Notes under the pieces: model-generated
Databases searched by the model: none
The model's input: the letters and a program-made list of their open reading frames with translations, nothing else
Told to the model about the DNA's origin: nothing
Translations under genes and position numbers: made by a program
DNA from: Actinomycetota bacterium
Lineage (GTDB): Bacteria; Actinomycetota; Nitriliruptoria; Euzebyales; Egibacteraceae
Assembly: GCA_019347785.1 (NCBI GenBank)
Contig: JAHWKQ010000014.1
Location: 1-19,841, forward strand
Length of the DNA: 19,841 nt
Direction of reading: 5' to 3'
Part shown: positions 1 through 7,021 of the stretch, in pieces
How positions within the stretch are numbered: position 1 is the stretch's first letter
How the letters are laid out: each line of letters opens with the position of its first letter

Positions 1-190
1 CCTTGCGGGAGCCGTGCATCATCCCCATCCACAGGTCGTCGTCGGCGAACGCCGCCTCGACCCCGCTGATGCGCGGGGCCCCGTCGCGGCGCAGGGTCGC
101 GAGGACCTTGTGGCGATGCGCGTCGAACCGCGCCCGCACCGCCTCGGCAAAGGCCGGGACCGCCGCCGTCACCTCGCCCCAGGTGCCCAT
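1..190 (-). CDS. PPOX-family flavin/F420 protein, N-terminal part only
   Basis: The reverse strand reads from an ATG at 190 to the window edge, giving the first 63 residues of a protein whose C-terminus lies outside. It starts MGTWGEVTAAVP and continues with AHRHKVLATLRRDGAPRISG, then DDLWMGMMHGSRK. This is the first beta-barrel segment of pyridoxamine 5'-phosphate oxidase-like (flavin split barrel) proteins common in actinobacteria, where a small-molecule-binding loop follows an 'ATLR-DG-PR-SG' strand. The start is supported by AGGAG at 196-200 with a 5-nt spacer. A TATCCT hexamer at 221-226 on the same strand could be its -10. Members bind FMN, F420 or haem, and which applies cannot be told from this fragment. 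The gene is divergent from the SDR gene at 311. Confidence 0.8.
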   Translation of the reverse strand, partial: MGTWGEVTAAVPAFAEAVRARFDAHRHKVLATLRRDGAPRISGVEAAFADDDLWMGMMHGSRK

Positions 191-220
191 CCGCGCTCCT
201 TCGCTCGTCGGGTGGGACGC

Positions 221-269
221 AGGATAGGGTCAGGCCGCGACAAGCCCGGCTGCCGGGGATGGGTATGGT
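221..269. promoter_or_regulatory. Divergent promoter region with -10-like hexamers
   Basis: The 120-bp gap between two divergent genes holds a TATCCT hexamer on the minus strand (221-226), 30 nt from the PPOX start. It also holds a TATGGT hexamer on the plus strand (264-269), 41 nt before the SDR start. No convincing -35 is visible for either, which is usual for high-GC actinobacterial promoters. This is inferred from position and hexamer only. Confidence 0.3.
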
Positions 270-310
270 GGCCCGCTCGGAGGCGAGGACGGCTTCGAAG
301 GGAGATCGGT

Positions 311-961
311 GTGGACGTCGCCATCGCCGGTGGGCACGGCAAGGTCGCGTTGCACACCGGCCGTCTGCTCGCCGCACGGGGCGACCGGGCGCGGGGGCTC
401 ATCCGCGATGAGTCCCACAGCGAGGACCTGCTCGCCGTGGGCGCCCAGCCGGTGCTGTGCGACCTGGAGCGGGTGACCTCCGGTGAGCTGGCCGGGCGGA
501 TCCGTGGCGCGGACGCCGCGGTGTTCGCCGCCGGCGCCGGCCCCGGCAGCGGGGCGGCCCGCAAGGAGGCCGTCGACTACGGGGGCGCCGCCACGCTGCT
601 GGAGGCGGCGAAGCTGGCCGGGGTGGACCGCTACGTCATCGTCAGCGCGATGGGCGCCCGAGAACCGCCCGCGGGCGACGACGTGTTCAGCGTGTACCTG
701 CGGGCGAAGGCCCGCGCCGACCAGGAGCTGATGGCCAGTGACCGCGCCTGGACCGTCCTGCGCCCGGGCACGCTGACCGACGATGCCCCCACGGGCCGGG
801 TCCGCCTGGGCCGGCAGGTCCAGCGCGGGCGGGTGCCCCGGGGGGACGTGGCGGCGGTGATCCTGGCGGTCCTCGACGACGACCGGACCGCCGGCCAGGT
901 GATCGAGCTGGTGGGAGGGGACACGCCGATTCCCGAGGCGATCGCCGCGCTGGTGGGCTGA
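311..961 (+). CDS. Atypical SDR / NAD(P)-binding oxidoreductase
   Basis: This is a 216-aa Rossmann-fold protein of the atypical short-chain dehydrogenase class (NAD(P)H-binding, YhfK/NmrA-like). The start is GTG 311, chosen because AAGGGAG lies just upstream (298-304) and because the nucleotide-binding motif AGGHGKVA then falls at residues 6-13, where the family has it. Further marks are an acidic CDLE after the second strand, VFAAGAG at the strand 4 position, IVSAMGA, and YLRAKARAD, which supplies the Tyr/Lys region. TVLRPGTLTD is the usual 'LRPG-LTD' signature of the group. The substrate is unknown. The coding frame stays open upstream of 311, but that DNA is the divergent promoter region and the opposite-strand PPOX gene. 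The next gene starts 5 nt after the stop, so the two are probably co-transcribed. Confidence 0.85.
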   Translation: MDVAIAGGHGKVALHTGRLLAARGDRARGLIRDESHSEDLLAVGAQPVLCDLERVTSGELAGRIRGADAAVFAAGAGPGSGAARKEAVDYGGAATLLEAAKLAGVDRYVIVSAMGAREPPAGDDVFSVYLRAKARADQELMASDRAWTVLRPGTLTDDAPTGRVRLGRQVQRGRVPRGDVAAVILAVLDDDRTAGQVIELVGGDTPIPEAIAALVG

Positions 962-966
962 CCGCG

Positions 967-2067
967 GTGACGGCGGGAGAGATCCGCGTCGTGGTGGTCG
1001 GCGCCGGTGTGGTCGGCGCCTGCGTCGCCTTCCGGCTGGTCCAGGCCGGGGCGCGGGTGACGGTCGTCGACGCGCAAACTCCCGCGAGCGGCGCCAGCGG
1101 CGCGACGTTCGCGTGGGTCAACGCGTCGGCGAAGCGCCCCAAGGAATACTTCGAGCTGAACCGCGCCGGTGTCGCCGAGCACCCCCGGCTGGCCGAGGAG
1201 CTCGCGGACGGCTCGTGGCTGCACCCCACGGGCACCGTCTGCTGGACGGCCGACGAGTCGGCCGCCGAGCGCGTGGCCGAGTGCAACGCCGCCGGCTACA
1301 CGACCGAGCTGCTCGATGCCGCCGGCGTCCGGGCGCGCGAACCGTCCCTGTCGGTGCCCGAGGACATGGTCGCGGCGCTCTTCCCCCAGGAGGGCTGGGT
1401 GGACGTGCCCAGGCTCGTGGAGCTCCTCCTGCGGCGATGCGTGGACCGGGGCGCCGTGGTGAGAGCCGGCGTGGCGGTCGAGGCGGTCCAGGTCTCCGGC
1501 GACCGGGTGACCGGGGTCGGCCTGGCCGGCGGGACATCGCTGGCAGCCGACGTGGTGGTCAACTGCGCCGGCGCGGCCGCCGACCGGGTGGCGGCCTCGG
1601 CGGGCGTGCCGTTGCCGCTGCGTCGCGGCACCGAGGCGCTGCTGGTCACCGTGGCCGCGCCCGGCGACCCGGTCCGGGGAGTGGTGTGGTCGCCGACGGT
1701 GCACGCGCGCCCCGACGGCCGCGGGCGGGTGGCGCTCGGCGACGCCCTCGCCAGCCGGCGGCTGGCCGAGGGGGGCGACGCCGAGGAGCTCGCCGCCGGG
1801 ACGGCCGCTCGCGCGGCGGCGCTCGTCCCGGCGCTGGCCGGCGCCCCCGTCCTCGACGTGCGGGCCAGGGCCCGGCCGATCCCCGCCGACGGGTTCTCCT
1901 GCGTGGGGGCGCTGCGCGGTCTCGCCGGCTACGTCGAGGCGGTCACCCACAGCGGGGTGACGCTGGGCCCGCTGCTCGGCCGCCTGGTCGCGCAGATCGT
2001 CATGGGCGGTCACGCCGACCCGCTGCTCGACGCCTACCGCCCCGACCGGTTCCCGGGCCGGGCGTAG
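967..2067 (+). CDS. FAD-dependent oxidoreductase (DAO family)
   Basis: This 366-aa protein belongs to the D-amino-acid oxidase/glycine oxidase/sarcosine oxidase-like superfamily (DAO fold). The N-terminal dinucleotide-binding motif VVVGAGVVGACVA covers residues 9-21 and ends in an acidic residue (VVDAQ, D35) that binds the adenine ribose. A small-residue stretch SGASGATFAW follows, as in DAO enzymes. VVNCAGAAAD in the middle and a C-terminal glycine-rich HSGVTLGPLLGRLVA segment, which covers the flavin, complete the fold. It probably oxidises an amine or amino acid, but the substrate cannot be read from the sequence. The start is GTG 967, 5 nt after the SDR stop, with no strong ribosome-binding site, so reinitiation is plausible. 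Confidence 0.85.
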   Translation: MTAGEIRVVVVGAGVVGACVAFRLVQAGARVTVVDAQTPASGASGATFAWVNASAKRPKEYFELNRAGVAEHPRLAEELADGSWLHPTGTVCWTADESAAERVAECNAAGYTTELLDAAGVRAREPSLSVPEDMVAALFPQEGWVDVPRLVELLLRRCVDRGAVVRAGVAVEAVQVSGDRVTGVGLAGGTSLAADVVVNCAGAAADRVAASAGVPLPLRRGTEALLVTVAAPGDPVRGVVWSPTVHARPDGRGRVALGDALASRRLAEGGDAEELAAGTAARAAALVPALAGAPVLDVRARARPIPADGFSCVGALRGLAGYVEAVTHSGVTLGPLLGRLVAQIVMGGHADPLLDAYRPDRFPGRA

Positions 2068-2100
2068 CGGCGCCCTGCGCGCCTGCTTGACTGTGGGCCC

Positions 2101-3153
2101 ATGAGCAAGGACCTGGATGTGGCGCTGATCGGGTACGGCCTGGCCGGAAAGGCGTTCCACGCCCCGCTGATATCGGTCACGCCCGGCCTGCGTCTGGCGG
2201 CCATCGTCACCTCGAACCCGCGGCGGCGGGAGCAGGCCGCCCGCCTTCACCCCGACGCGGTGGTACTCGACGACGCCGAGCAGGTCTGGGAACGCGCCGA
2301 CGACCTGGACGTCGTCGTGATCGCGGCGGCCAACCGGGTGCACGCGCCGCTGACGTCGGCCGCTCTTCGCGCCGGGCTCGCCGCCGTCGTCGACAAGCCG
2401 CTGGCGGCGACCTCGGCGCAGGCGCGCCAGCTGGTCGACCTGGCGGCGCGTGAGGGGCGGCTGCTCACGGTCTTCCACAACCGGCGGTGGGACGGGGACT
2501 TCCTCACCCTGGGGGATCTGGTCGCCGGCGGGAGGCTGGGCCGGGTCCACCGCTTCGAGTCCCGCTTCGAGCGCTGGCGGCCCGACCTCAAGCCGGGGTG
2601 GCGCGAGTCGGCCGACCCGGAGGACGCCGGTGGAATCCTGTACGACCTGGGCAGCCACCTCATCGACCAGGCCTTGTGGCTGTTCGGCGCGGCCCGGCGG
2701 GTGTACGCCGAGGTCGACACGCGCCGGCGGGATGCCGAGGTGGACGACGACGTCTTCGTCGCCGTGACCCACGACAGCGGCGTCCGCTCGCACCTGTGGG
2801 CCAGCGCCCTGGCGGCACAACTCGGTCCACGGATGCGGGTGCTGGGCGACAGTGAGGCCTACGTCAAGCATGGCCTGGACGTCCAGGAGGACCTGCTGCG
2901 GGCGGGGCGACTGCCGTCGGAGCCCGGCTGGGGCCGGGAGCCGCGGCACGCCTGGGGCCTGCTGGGAGCCGGGGACGGAGCCCAGCCGGTGGAGACGCGG
3001 GCGGGGGACTGGCCCGCCTTCTACGGGGCGCTGGTGGATGCCCTGCGCGACGACGGCCCCCCGCCCGTGGACCCGAAGGATGCGGTCGCCGGGCTGGAGG
3101 TCATCGAGGCGGCACGGCAGGCGGCCGCGTCGGGGGCCGTCGTCGAGCCCTGA
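2101..3153 (+). CDS. Gfo/Idh/MocA family oxidoreductase
   Basis: This is a 350-aa NAD(P)-dependent dehydrogenase. The N-terminal Rossmann motif is GYGLAGKAFHAPL (residues 11-23), the form typical of one Gfo/Idh/MocA branch. DKPLA at 98-102 corresponds to the conserved E/D-K-P motif whose lysine is catalytic and contacts the cofactor. GGILYDLGSHLIDQALWLFG (177-196) is the conserved substrate-site helix with the D-x-G-x-H arrangement. Length is normal for the family, whose substrates are sugars, inositols or related polyols. The start is ATG 2101. No Shine-Dalgarno sequence precedes it; TTGACT ends 8 nt before the ATG but lacks the conserved A of a -10. It follows the DAO gene by 33 nt and converges with the small gene at 3173. 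Confidence 0.9.
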   Translation: MSKDLDVALIGYGLAGKAFHAPLISVTPGLRLAAIVTSNPRRREQAARLHPDAVVLDDAEQVWERADDLDVVVIAAANRVHAPLTSAALRAGLAAVVDKPLAATSAQARQLVDLAAREGRLLTVFHNRRWDGDFLTLGDLVAGGRLGRVHRFESRFERWRPDLKPGWRESADPEDAGGILYDLGSHLIDQALWLFGAARRVYAEVDTRRRDAEVDDDVFVAVTHDSGVRSHLWASALAAQLGPRMRVLGDSEAYVKHGLDVQEDLLRAGRLPSEPGWGREPRHAWGLLGAGDGAQPVETRAGDWPAFYGALVDALRDDGPPPVDPKDAVAGLEVIEAARQAAASGAVVEP

Positions 3154-3172
3154 GCCGCCCCGGCGGGGGTGT

Positions 3173-3634
3173 CTAGCCGGTCTGCTCCAGGGCGGCGACC
3201 AGCTGGCGCTTGTTCATCGAGGAGCGGCCCTCGATGTTGCGCGTGCTGGCGAGCTCCTGCAGCTCCTCGACCGTCATCGACTCGTAGTCCGGACCGGCCC
3301 GGCCGGCCGCGCCCCGTTCCGGATCGCCGACGACCCCACGCTGCCGGCTGCGCGCCGTGTCCAGGATGGGCGCCAACGCCGAGAGCATCTCGTGCGCGAA
3401 GCGCCGCTGCATGGTCAGCAGCTCCTCCGCCATGTCGAAGGCCGCGTCCACGGCCGCCCGGGGCTCCGTGGAGAACTCACCGGCCGACAGCCTCGACAAG
3501 CCCGGCAGCATGCGCTCGATTGCCTGCCCCCACGTGCGGGCCGCCTGCGCCATGGACTCCTGGCTGTCCCGGGCCAGGTCGATGATCCGGTCGGTCGATT
3601 CCCTCGCCGCGTGCTCGCTGGTGTGATGTGTCAT
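3173..3634 (-). CDS. Small protein with C-terminal Rho_N/SAP-like domain
   Basis: This is a 153-aa soluble, charged protein. Residues from about 10 to 95 form a predicted long amphipathic helical region (RIIDLARDSQESMAQAARTW, then AFDMAEELLTMQRRFAHEML). This is followed by a basic linker and a C-terminal segment (YESMTVEELQELASTRNIEG, then SSMNKRQLVAALEQ) that matches the Rho N-terminal/SAP-like helix-extended-helix fold used for nucleic-acid binding. The start ATG at 3634 has a strong GGGGGAGGG 6 nt upstream. The frame stays open far upstream through the opposite-strand CBS gene, but that extension is a shadow. The function is unknown: a DNA/RNA-associated or phasin-like helical protein is possible. 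It is divergent from the CBS gene and converges with the Gfo/Idh gene, with a 19-nt gap. Confidence 0.75.
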   Translation of the reverse strand: MTHHTSEHAARESTDRIIDLARDSQESMAQAARTWGQAIERMLPGLSRLSAGEFSTEPRAAVDAAFDMAEELLTMQRRFAHEMLSALAPILDTARSRQRGVVGDPERGAAGRAGPDYESMTVEELQELASTRNIEGRSSMNKRQLVAALEQTG

Positions 3635-3789
3635 CTGAGCCCTCCCCCTCTCGTGATGCCTTGCCCGTGCGGAAGACGGCCAAACCTCGTGGCGCCGGTG
3701 TGAGCCCGGTCGCCGGTGGGGAAACGGGGTCGTGCCACGGCGGCGGCCCGGCATCCCGGGCCCGCGGCCGGGCGACCAGGACCCCACCG

Positions 3790-3804
3790 TATGATCCGGG
3801 GAGG
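3790..3804 (+). promoter_or_regulatory. -10 hexamer and ribosome-binding site of the CBS-NDH2 operon
   Basis: TATGAT (3790-3795) is close to the sigma-70 -10 consensus, and GGGGAGG (3798-3804) is a strong Shine-Dalgarno sequence 5 nt before ATG 3810. The two compete: if TATGAT sets the transcription start, the mRNA would begin at about 3802 and lose most of the ribosome-binding site. Either transcription starts further upstream or the message is nearly leaderless. There is no recognisable -35. Confidence 0.4.
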
Positions 3805-3809
3805 CTGTG

Positions 3810-4232
3810 ATGGCACGGACGGCACGAGAGGCCATGACCGGCGGCACCGAGTGCATCGGGGAGCACGACACGGTCGCACAGGCGGCCCGCCGGCTCGCCG
3901 AGCTCGATGTGGGCGCGATGCCCATCTGCGGAGAGGACGACCGGCTCAAGGGCATGCTCACCGACCGCGACATCGTCGTGAAGGTGCTCGCCGAGGGCCG
4001 CGATCCCGGAGGCGTCACGGCGGGCTCGTTGGCACAGGGCGAGCCGGTGACCATCGGGGCGGACGACAGCCTGGAGGAGGCCATGCGCACCATGAGCGAG
4101 CACAAGGTGCGCCGCCTGCCGGTCATCGACGGCCACGACCTCGTGGGGGTGGTCAGCCAGGCCGACCTCGCCACCAACCTCGAGAACCCGCAGGCGGGCG
4201 ATCTGGTGGAGAGCATCTCCGCCTCGTCGTGA
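3810..4232 (+). CDS. Hrp1-like two-CBS-domain protein
   Basis: This 140-aa protein is made of two CBS domains (about residues 8-60 and 72-125), which form one Bateman module able to bind adenine nucleotides. The pattern ARxAMTGGTECIGEHDTV, GAMPICGEDDRLKGMLTDRD and VRRLPVIDGHDLVGVVSQAD closely matches what I know of mycobacterial hypoxic response protein 1 (Rv2626c). Cysteines at 15 and 40 sit where Hrp1 has its disulfide-forming pair. ATG 3810 is preferred over GTG 3807 because GGGGAGG lies 5 nt from the ATG. The TGA overlaps the GTG of the following NADH dehydrogenase, so the two proteins are probably made together. A role in sensing redox or energy state is inferred from homology and context. 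Confidence 0.88.
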   Translation: MARTAREAMTGGTECIGEHDTVAQAARRLAELDVGAMPICGEDDRLKGMLTDRDIVVKVLAEGRDPGGVTAGSLAQGEPVTIGADDSLEEAMRTMSEHKVRRLPVIDGHDLVGVVSQADLATNLENPQAGDLVESISASS

Positions 4233-5545
4233 CCCGCGACACGAGACCCCACGTCCTGATCGTCGGGGGCGGGTACGTCGGCCTGTACACGGCGCTGCGG
4301 CTGGAGCGCCGGCTCGGGGCCCATGAGGCGCGGGTGACGATGGTCAACCCCGAGAACTTCATGCTCTACCAGTCCCTGCTTCCGGAGGTGGCCTCTGGGA
4401 CGCTGGCGCCCAGCCACGCCGTCGTGCCGCTGCGCAGGACGCTCAAGCGCACCCGACTGCTGGCCGGCCGGGTGACGGGCCTGGACCATCGGCGACGCAC
4501 CGCCACGGTGCAGCCCTACGAGGGCGAGCCCGGGGAGGTGGTCTACGACCACGTGGTGATCGGGCTCGGCTCGGTCACCAAGGTGCTGCCCGTCCCCGGC
4601 CTGGTCCAGCGCGCGGTCGGCTTCACCACCGTCACCGAGGCGATCTTCCTGCGCAACCAGGTTCTGTCGCGGATGGAGGCGGCCGAGGCGCTGACCGACG
4701 AGGCCGCCCGGCGTCGGGCGCTGACGTTCGTCTTCGTCGGCGGCGGCTACTCGGGGGTGGAGGCGCTGGCTGAGCTGGAGGACCTGGCACGCGACGCCTG
4801 CAGGTACTTCCCGTCGATCGCGCCACGTGAGCTGCGCTGGGTGCTCGTCGAGGTCACCGACCGCATCCTACCGATCGTCGACCGGGACCTGGCCGAGTAC
4901 GCCACCCGGCTGCTGCGCGAGCGGGGCGTGGACGTGTACCTGGAGACCAGCCTGGAGTCAGCGGAGGACGGCGTCATCGTCCTGTCCAACGGCGAGCGGT
5001 TCGAGGCGGACACCCTGTGCTGGGCAGCCGGGGTCAGCCCCGACCCCCTCGCGGCGGGGATGGGCCTGCCCGCCGATGACATGGGCCGACTCGTCGTGGA
5101 CGAGTGCCTGCGCGTGCGGCACACACCCGGTGCCTGGGCGGCGGGCGACTGCGCCGCGGTCCCCGACCTGATCGAGGGGGGCACCTGCCCGCCCAGCGCC
5201 CAGTACGCCGTGCGCGAGGCGCGCCGTCTGGGCGACAACCTGGCCGCGGTGATCCGGGGACGGGAGCTGACCCCGTTTCGCCACAGGAGCCCGGGGGAGC
5301 TCATCACGCTGGGCCGCCACAGGGGCGTCGCGCGCCTGCTGCGACTGCGGCTGCGCGGTTTCCTCCCCTGGTACCTGCGGCGGCTGTACCACATCGCGCG
5401 CATCCCGAGCCCGCTGCGCAAGCTCGAGGTGTGGCTCGACTGGACGAGCGCGCTGGCCAAGCCCCGCGACGTCGTGCACCTGGGCTCGGAGGAACACCCG
5501 CGCGAGCCGTTCCACGAGGCCGCCGAGCGGACCGGGGCCGGGTGA
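4229..5545 (+). CDS. ndh: Type II NADH dehydrogenase (NDH-2)
   Basis: This 438-aa flavoprotein would transfer electrons from NADH to the quinone pool at the cytoplasmic face of the membrane without pumping protons. The FAD motif VLIVGGGYVGLYTALRLE is at residues 9-26, and the NADH motif FVFVGGGYSGVEALAELE at 167-184. The FAD-ribityl motif GAWAAGDCAA lies at 301-310, followed by PPSAQYAVREA (321-331), the quinone-side segment of NDH-2. The basic, hydrophobic C-terminal region (GRHRGVARLLRLRLRGFLPW onward, 362-405) matches the membrane-anchoring end of the family. The start is GTG 4229, which overlaps the CBS stop by four bases (GTGA). An upstream extension in frame covers the CBS gene and is a shadow. 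An alternative would be another pyridine nucleotide-disulfide oxidoreductase, but length and motif order favour NDH-2. Confidence 0.92.
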   Translation: MTRDTRPHVLIVGGGYVGLYTALRLERRLGAHEARVTMVNPENFMLYQSLLPEVASGTLAPSHAVVPLRRTLKRTRLLAGRVTGLDHRRRTATVQPYEGEPGEVVYDHVVIGLGSVTKVLPVPGLVQRAVGFTTVTEAIFLRNQVLSRMEAAEALTDEAARRRALTFVFVGGGYSGVEALAELEDLARDACRYFPSIAPRELRWVLVEVTDRILPIVDRDLAEYATRLLRERGVDVYLETSLESAEDGVIVLSNGERFEADTLCWAAGVSPDPLAAGMGLPADDMGRLVVDECLRVRHTPGAWAAGDCAAVPDLIEGGTCPPSAQYAVREARRLGDNLAAVIRGRELTPFRHRSPGELITLGRHRGVARLLRLRLRGFLPWYLRRLYHIARIPSPLRKLEVWLDWTSALAKPRDVVHLGSEEHPREPFHEAAERTGAG

Positions 5546-5574
5546 CGCGAGGCGGGGCACCCGTCTCCGGGCGT

Positions 5575-5591
5575 GGTCTGACGCTCAGACC
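5575..5591. terminator. Convergent hairpin between NDH-2 and the NicO permease
   Basis: This is a perfect inverted repeat, GGTCTGA-CGC-TCAGACC, with 7-bp arms and a 3-nt loop. It includes the stop codon of the minus-strand NicO gene and lies 30 nt after the NDH-2 stop. Its position between convergent genes suggests a bidirectional terminator, although there is no T-run on either side. Confidence 0.45.
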
Positions 5592-7021
5592 GGCAGGACT
5601 GCCCGAAGGGCGATCACCACGCCCCCCACGACGATGAGACCGGCCGTGACCATGGGCAGCGCTGCCCAGATCGCCGACAGCCGGGGCCACGCCTGCCCGG
5701 CCGTCCGCCGCTCCAGCCCGGCACGGGCCCGCAGCAACAGATAGCCGGCCCCGACGAGCGTCGCCGCCATCCCCAAGCCGTAGGCGAGAACGAGCGCGAC
5801 GCCGTACCAGGCACGGCCCAGGGCGATCCCTCCGAGCAACACCACCAGGGCCGAGGGGCTGGGCACCATGCCGCCCGCCAGCCCCGGCACCGCCAGCGTG
5901 CGCCACGTCGGGGCGGGCGGCGTCGCGTGGGCGTGCGGGTGGCCGTGGCGGCGGTGCGCGTGCCGCTGGCGCAGGCTGCGGCGCAGCAGCCCGGCGCCGA
6001 TCGACGCGAACAGCAGGCCGCTGGCCAGGCCCAGCCACGGGTACAGCCGCTCGGGGGCGACGGCCTGGGTCGCCGAGAGGAGCGCGCCCAGCGCGAGCAC
6101 CCCGGCCGTATGGGTCACCGCCACGGTCAGCCCCAGCGCCGCCGCCTGGCGGGCCGACCCCTGGCGACCCACCAGGTAGGCGGCCATGACCGTCTTGCCG
6201 TGACCGGGCGCCGCCGCGTGCAGCGCGCCGAGGGCGATGGCGAGCACGGCGGCCAGCAGGGCGAACGCGGGGGTGAGATCCTGTCGGGCGATGAGCGCGG
6301 TGTACTCGTCTGTCCAGGCGTCGACGGGTCCCAGGCCCGTCACCCCGGGCCGGCCGCGGGCGCCGGGGGTGACGGTGTCGCCGCCGGGGCTGACGGTCAG
6401 CGTCGCGCCCCGGCGGTCGGGTGGCGCGCCGAGCCGCCCCTGCGGGTAGGCCGTCAGGCGCCGGCTCACGCTGTCGACCGGCGCGGTGCTGGCGACCAGC
6501 GTCGTGCCGTCGCCGACCGCGGTCACCTCCCTCCAGCCGATGCGCGCGTCGAGGTAACGGTTGCGGAAGCGCACGCGCGCCGTGCCGCGGATCGCCGGCA
6601 CGCGGACGACCAGGTCGCACTCCAGCCGCAGGGTGGCCAGGCCCGCCTGCCCCGGCGGGAGGGTCAGGCGCGAGCCCGTGACCGTTACCGCGTGCGCCTC
6701 GCCGTCCAGGCGGACGGTGATGGCCTCGGCGACGCGGGCGCACTCGTCCCGGCGGTAGTCGGCGGCGGCCTCGGGGGCGACCGGCCCGCCCCCGCGCGCG
6801 CCCATGTCCTGGCGGGCCTGCAGGGCCGGGATCTCGGCCAGGTCGACGACGTGGTCGATCAGCACCCGTTCCGGGGTCACGCGCAGACCCGCGTAGACGT
6901 TGGACGTGAAGTTGCCCAGTGGGTGGGCCGCCGCCGGTGCGGCCGTGGCCGCCACGGCGCCGAGCACCACGGCGACGACCGCGCACGCGCGCACCGCGCA
7001 CGCCGCGACGCGGGCGGTCAC
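5585..7021 (-). CDS. Exported-domain NicO (nickel/cobalt) permease
   Basis: This is a 478-aa membrane protein. Residues 1-32 form a signal peptide ending AAPAAA, so the mature chain begins HPLGNFTSN. An extracytoplasmic domain of about 210 residues follows. From about residue 250 there is a NicO/RcnA/HupE-type permease with roughly six membrane segments. Diagnostic motifs are GALHAAAPGHGKTVMAAYLVG (key residues H268, H274, K276), THTAGV (303-308), a His-rich cytoplasmic-type loop (354-366, six His) and GGMVPSPSALVVLLGG (383-398). Family members move Ni2+ or Co2+; direction and metal are not determinable here. The start is GTG 7021, overlapping the TPR gene's TGA by four bases. It is the last gene of the DUF4331-TPR-NicO cassette. 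Confidence 0.85.
   Translation of the reverse strand: MTARVAACAVRACAVVAVVLGAVAATAAPAAAHPLGNFTSNVYAGLRVTPERVLIDHVVDLAEIPALQARQDMGARGGGPVAPEAAADYRRDECARVAEAITVRLDGEAHAVTVTGSRLTLPPGQAGLATLRLECDLVVRVPAIRGTARVRFRNRYLDARIGWREVTAVGDGTTLVASTAPVDSVSRRLTAYPQGRLGAPPDRRGATLTVSPGGDTVTPGARGRPGVTGLGPVDAWTDEYTALIARQDLTPAFALLAAVLAIALGALHAAAPGHGKTVMAAYLVGRQGSARQAAALGLTVAVTHTAGVLALGALLSATQAVAPERLYPWLGLASGLLFASIGAGLLRRSLRQRHAHRRHGHPHAHATPPAPTWRTLAVPGLAGGMVPSPSALVVLLGGIALGRAWYGVALVLAYGLGMAATLVGAGYLLLRARAGLERRTAGQAWPRLSAIWAALPMVTAGLIVVGGVVIALRAVLPV

Noticed and set aside
631..2949. 772-aa open frame on the minus strand
   Set aside because: It lies antisense to three genes with clear motifs, and its translation is low-complexity Arg/Pro/Gly/Ala as expected for a shadow frame in high-GC DNA.
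3635..4552. N-terminal 306-residue extension of the Rho_N-like protein
   Set aside because: It runs antisense to the CBS and NDH-2 genes. The internal ATG 3634 has a strong ribosome-binding site and starts the sensible domain.
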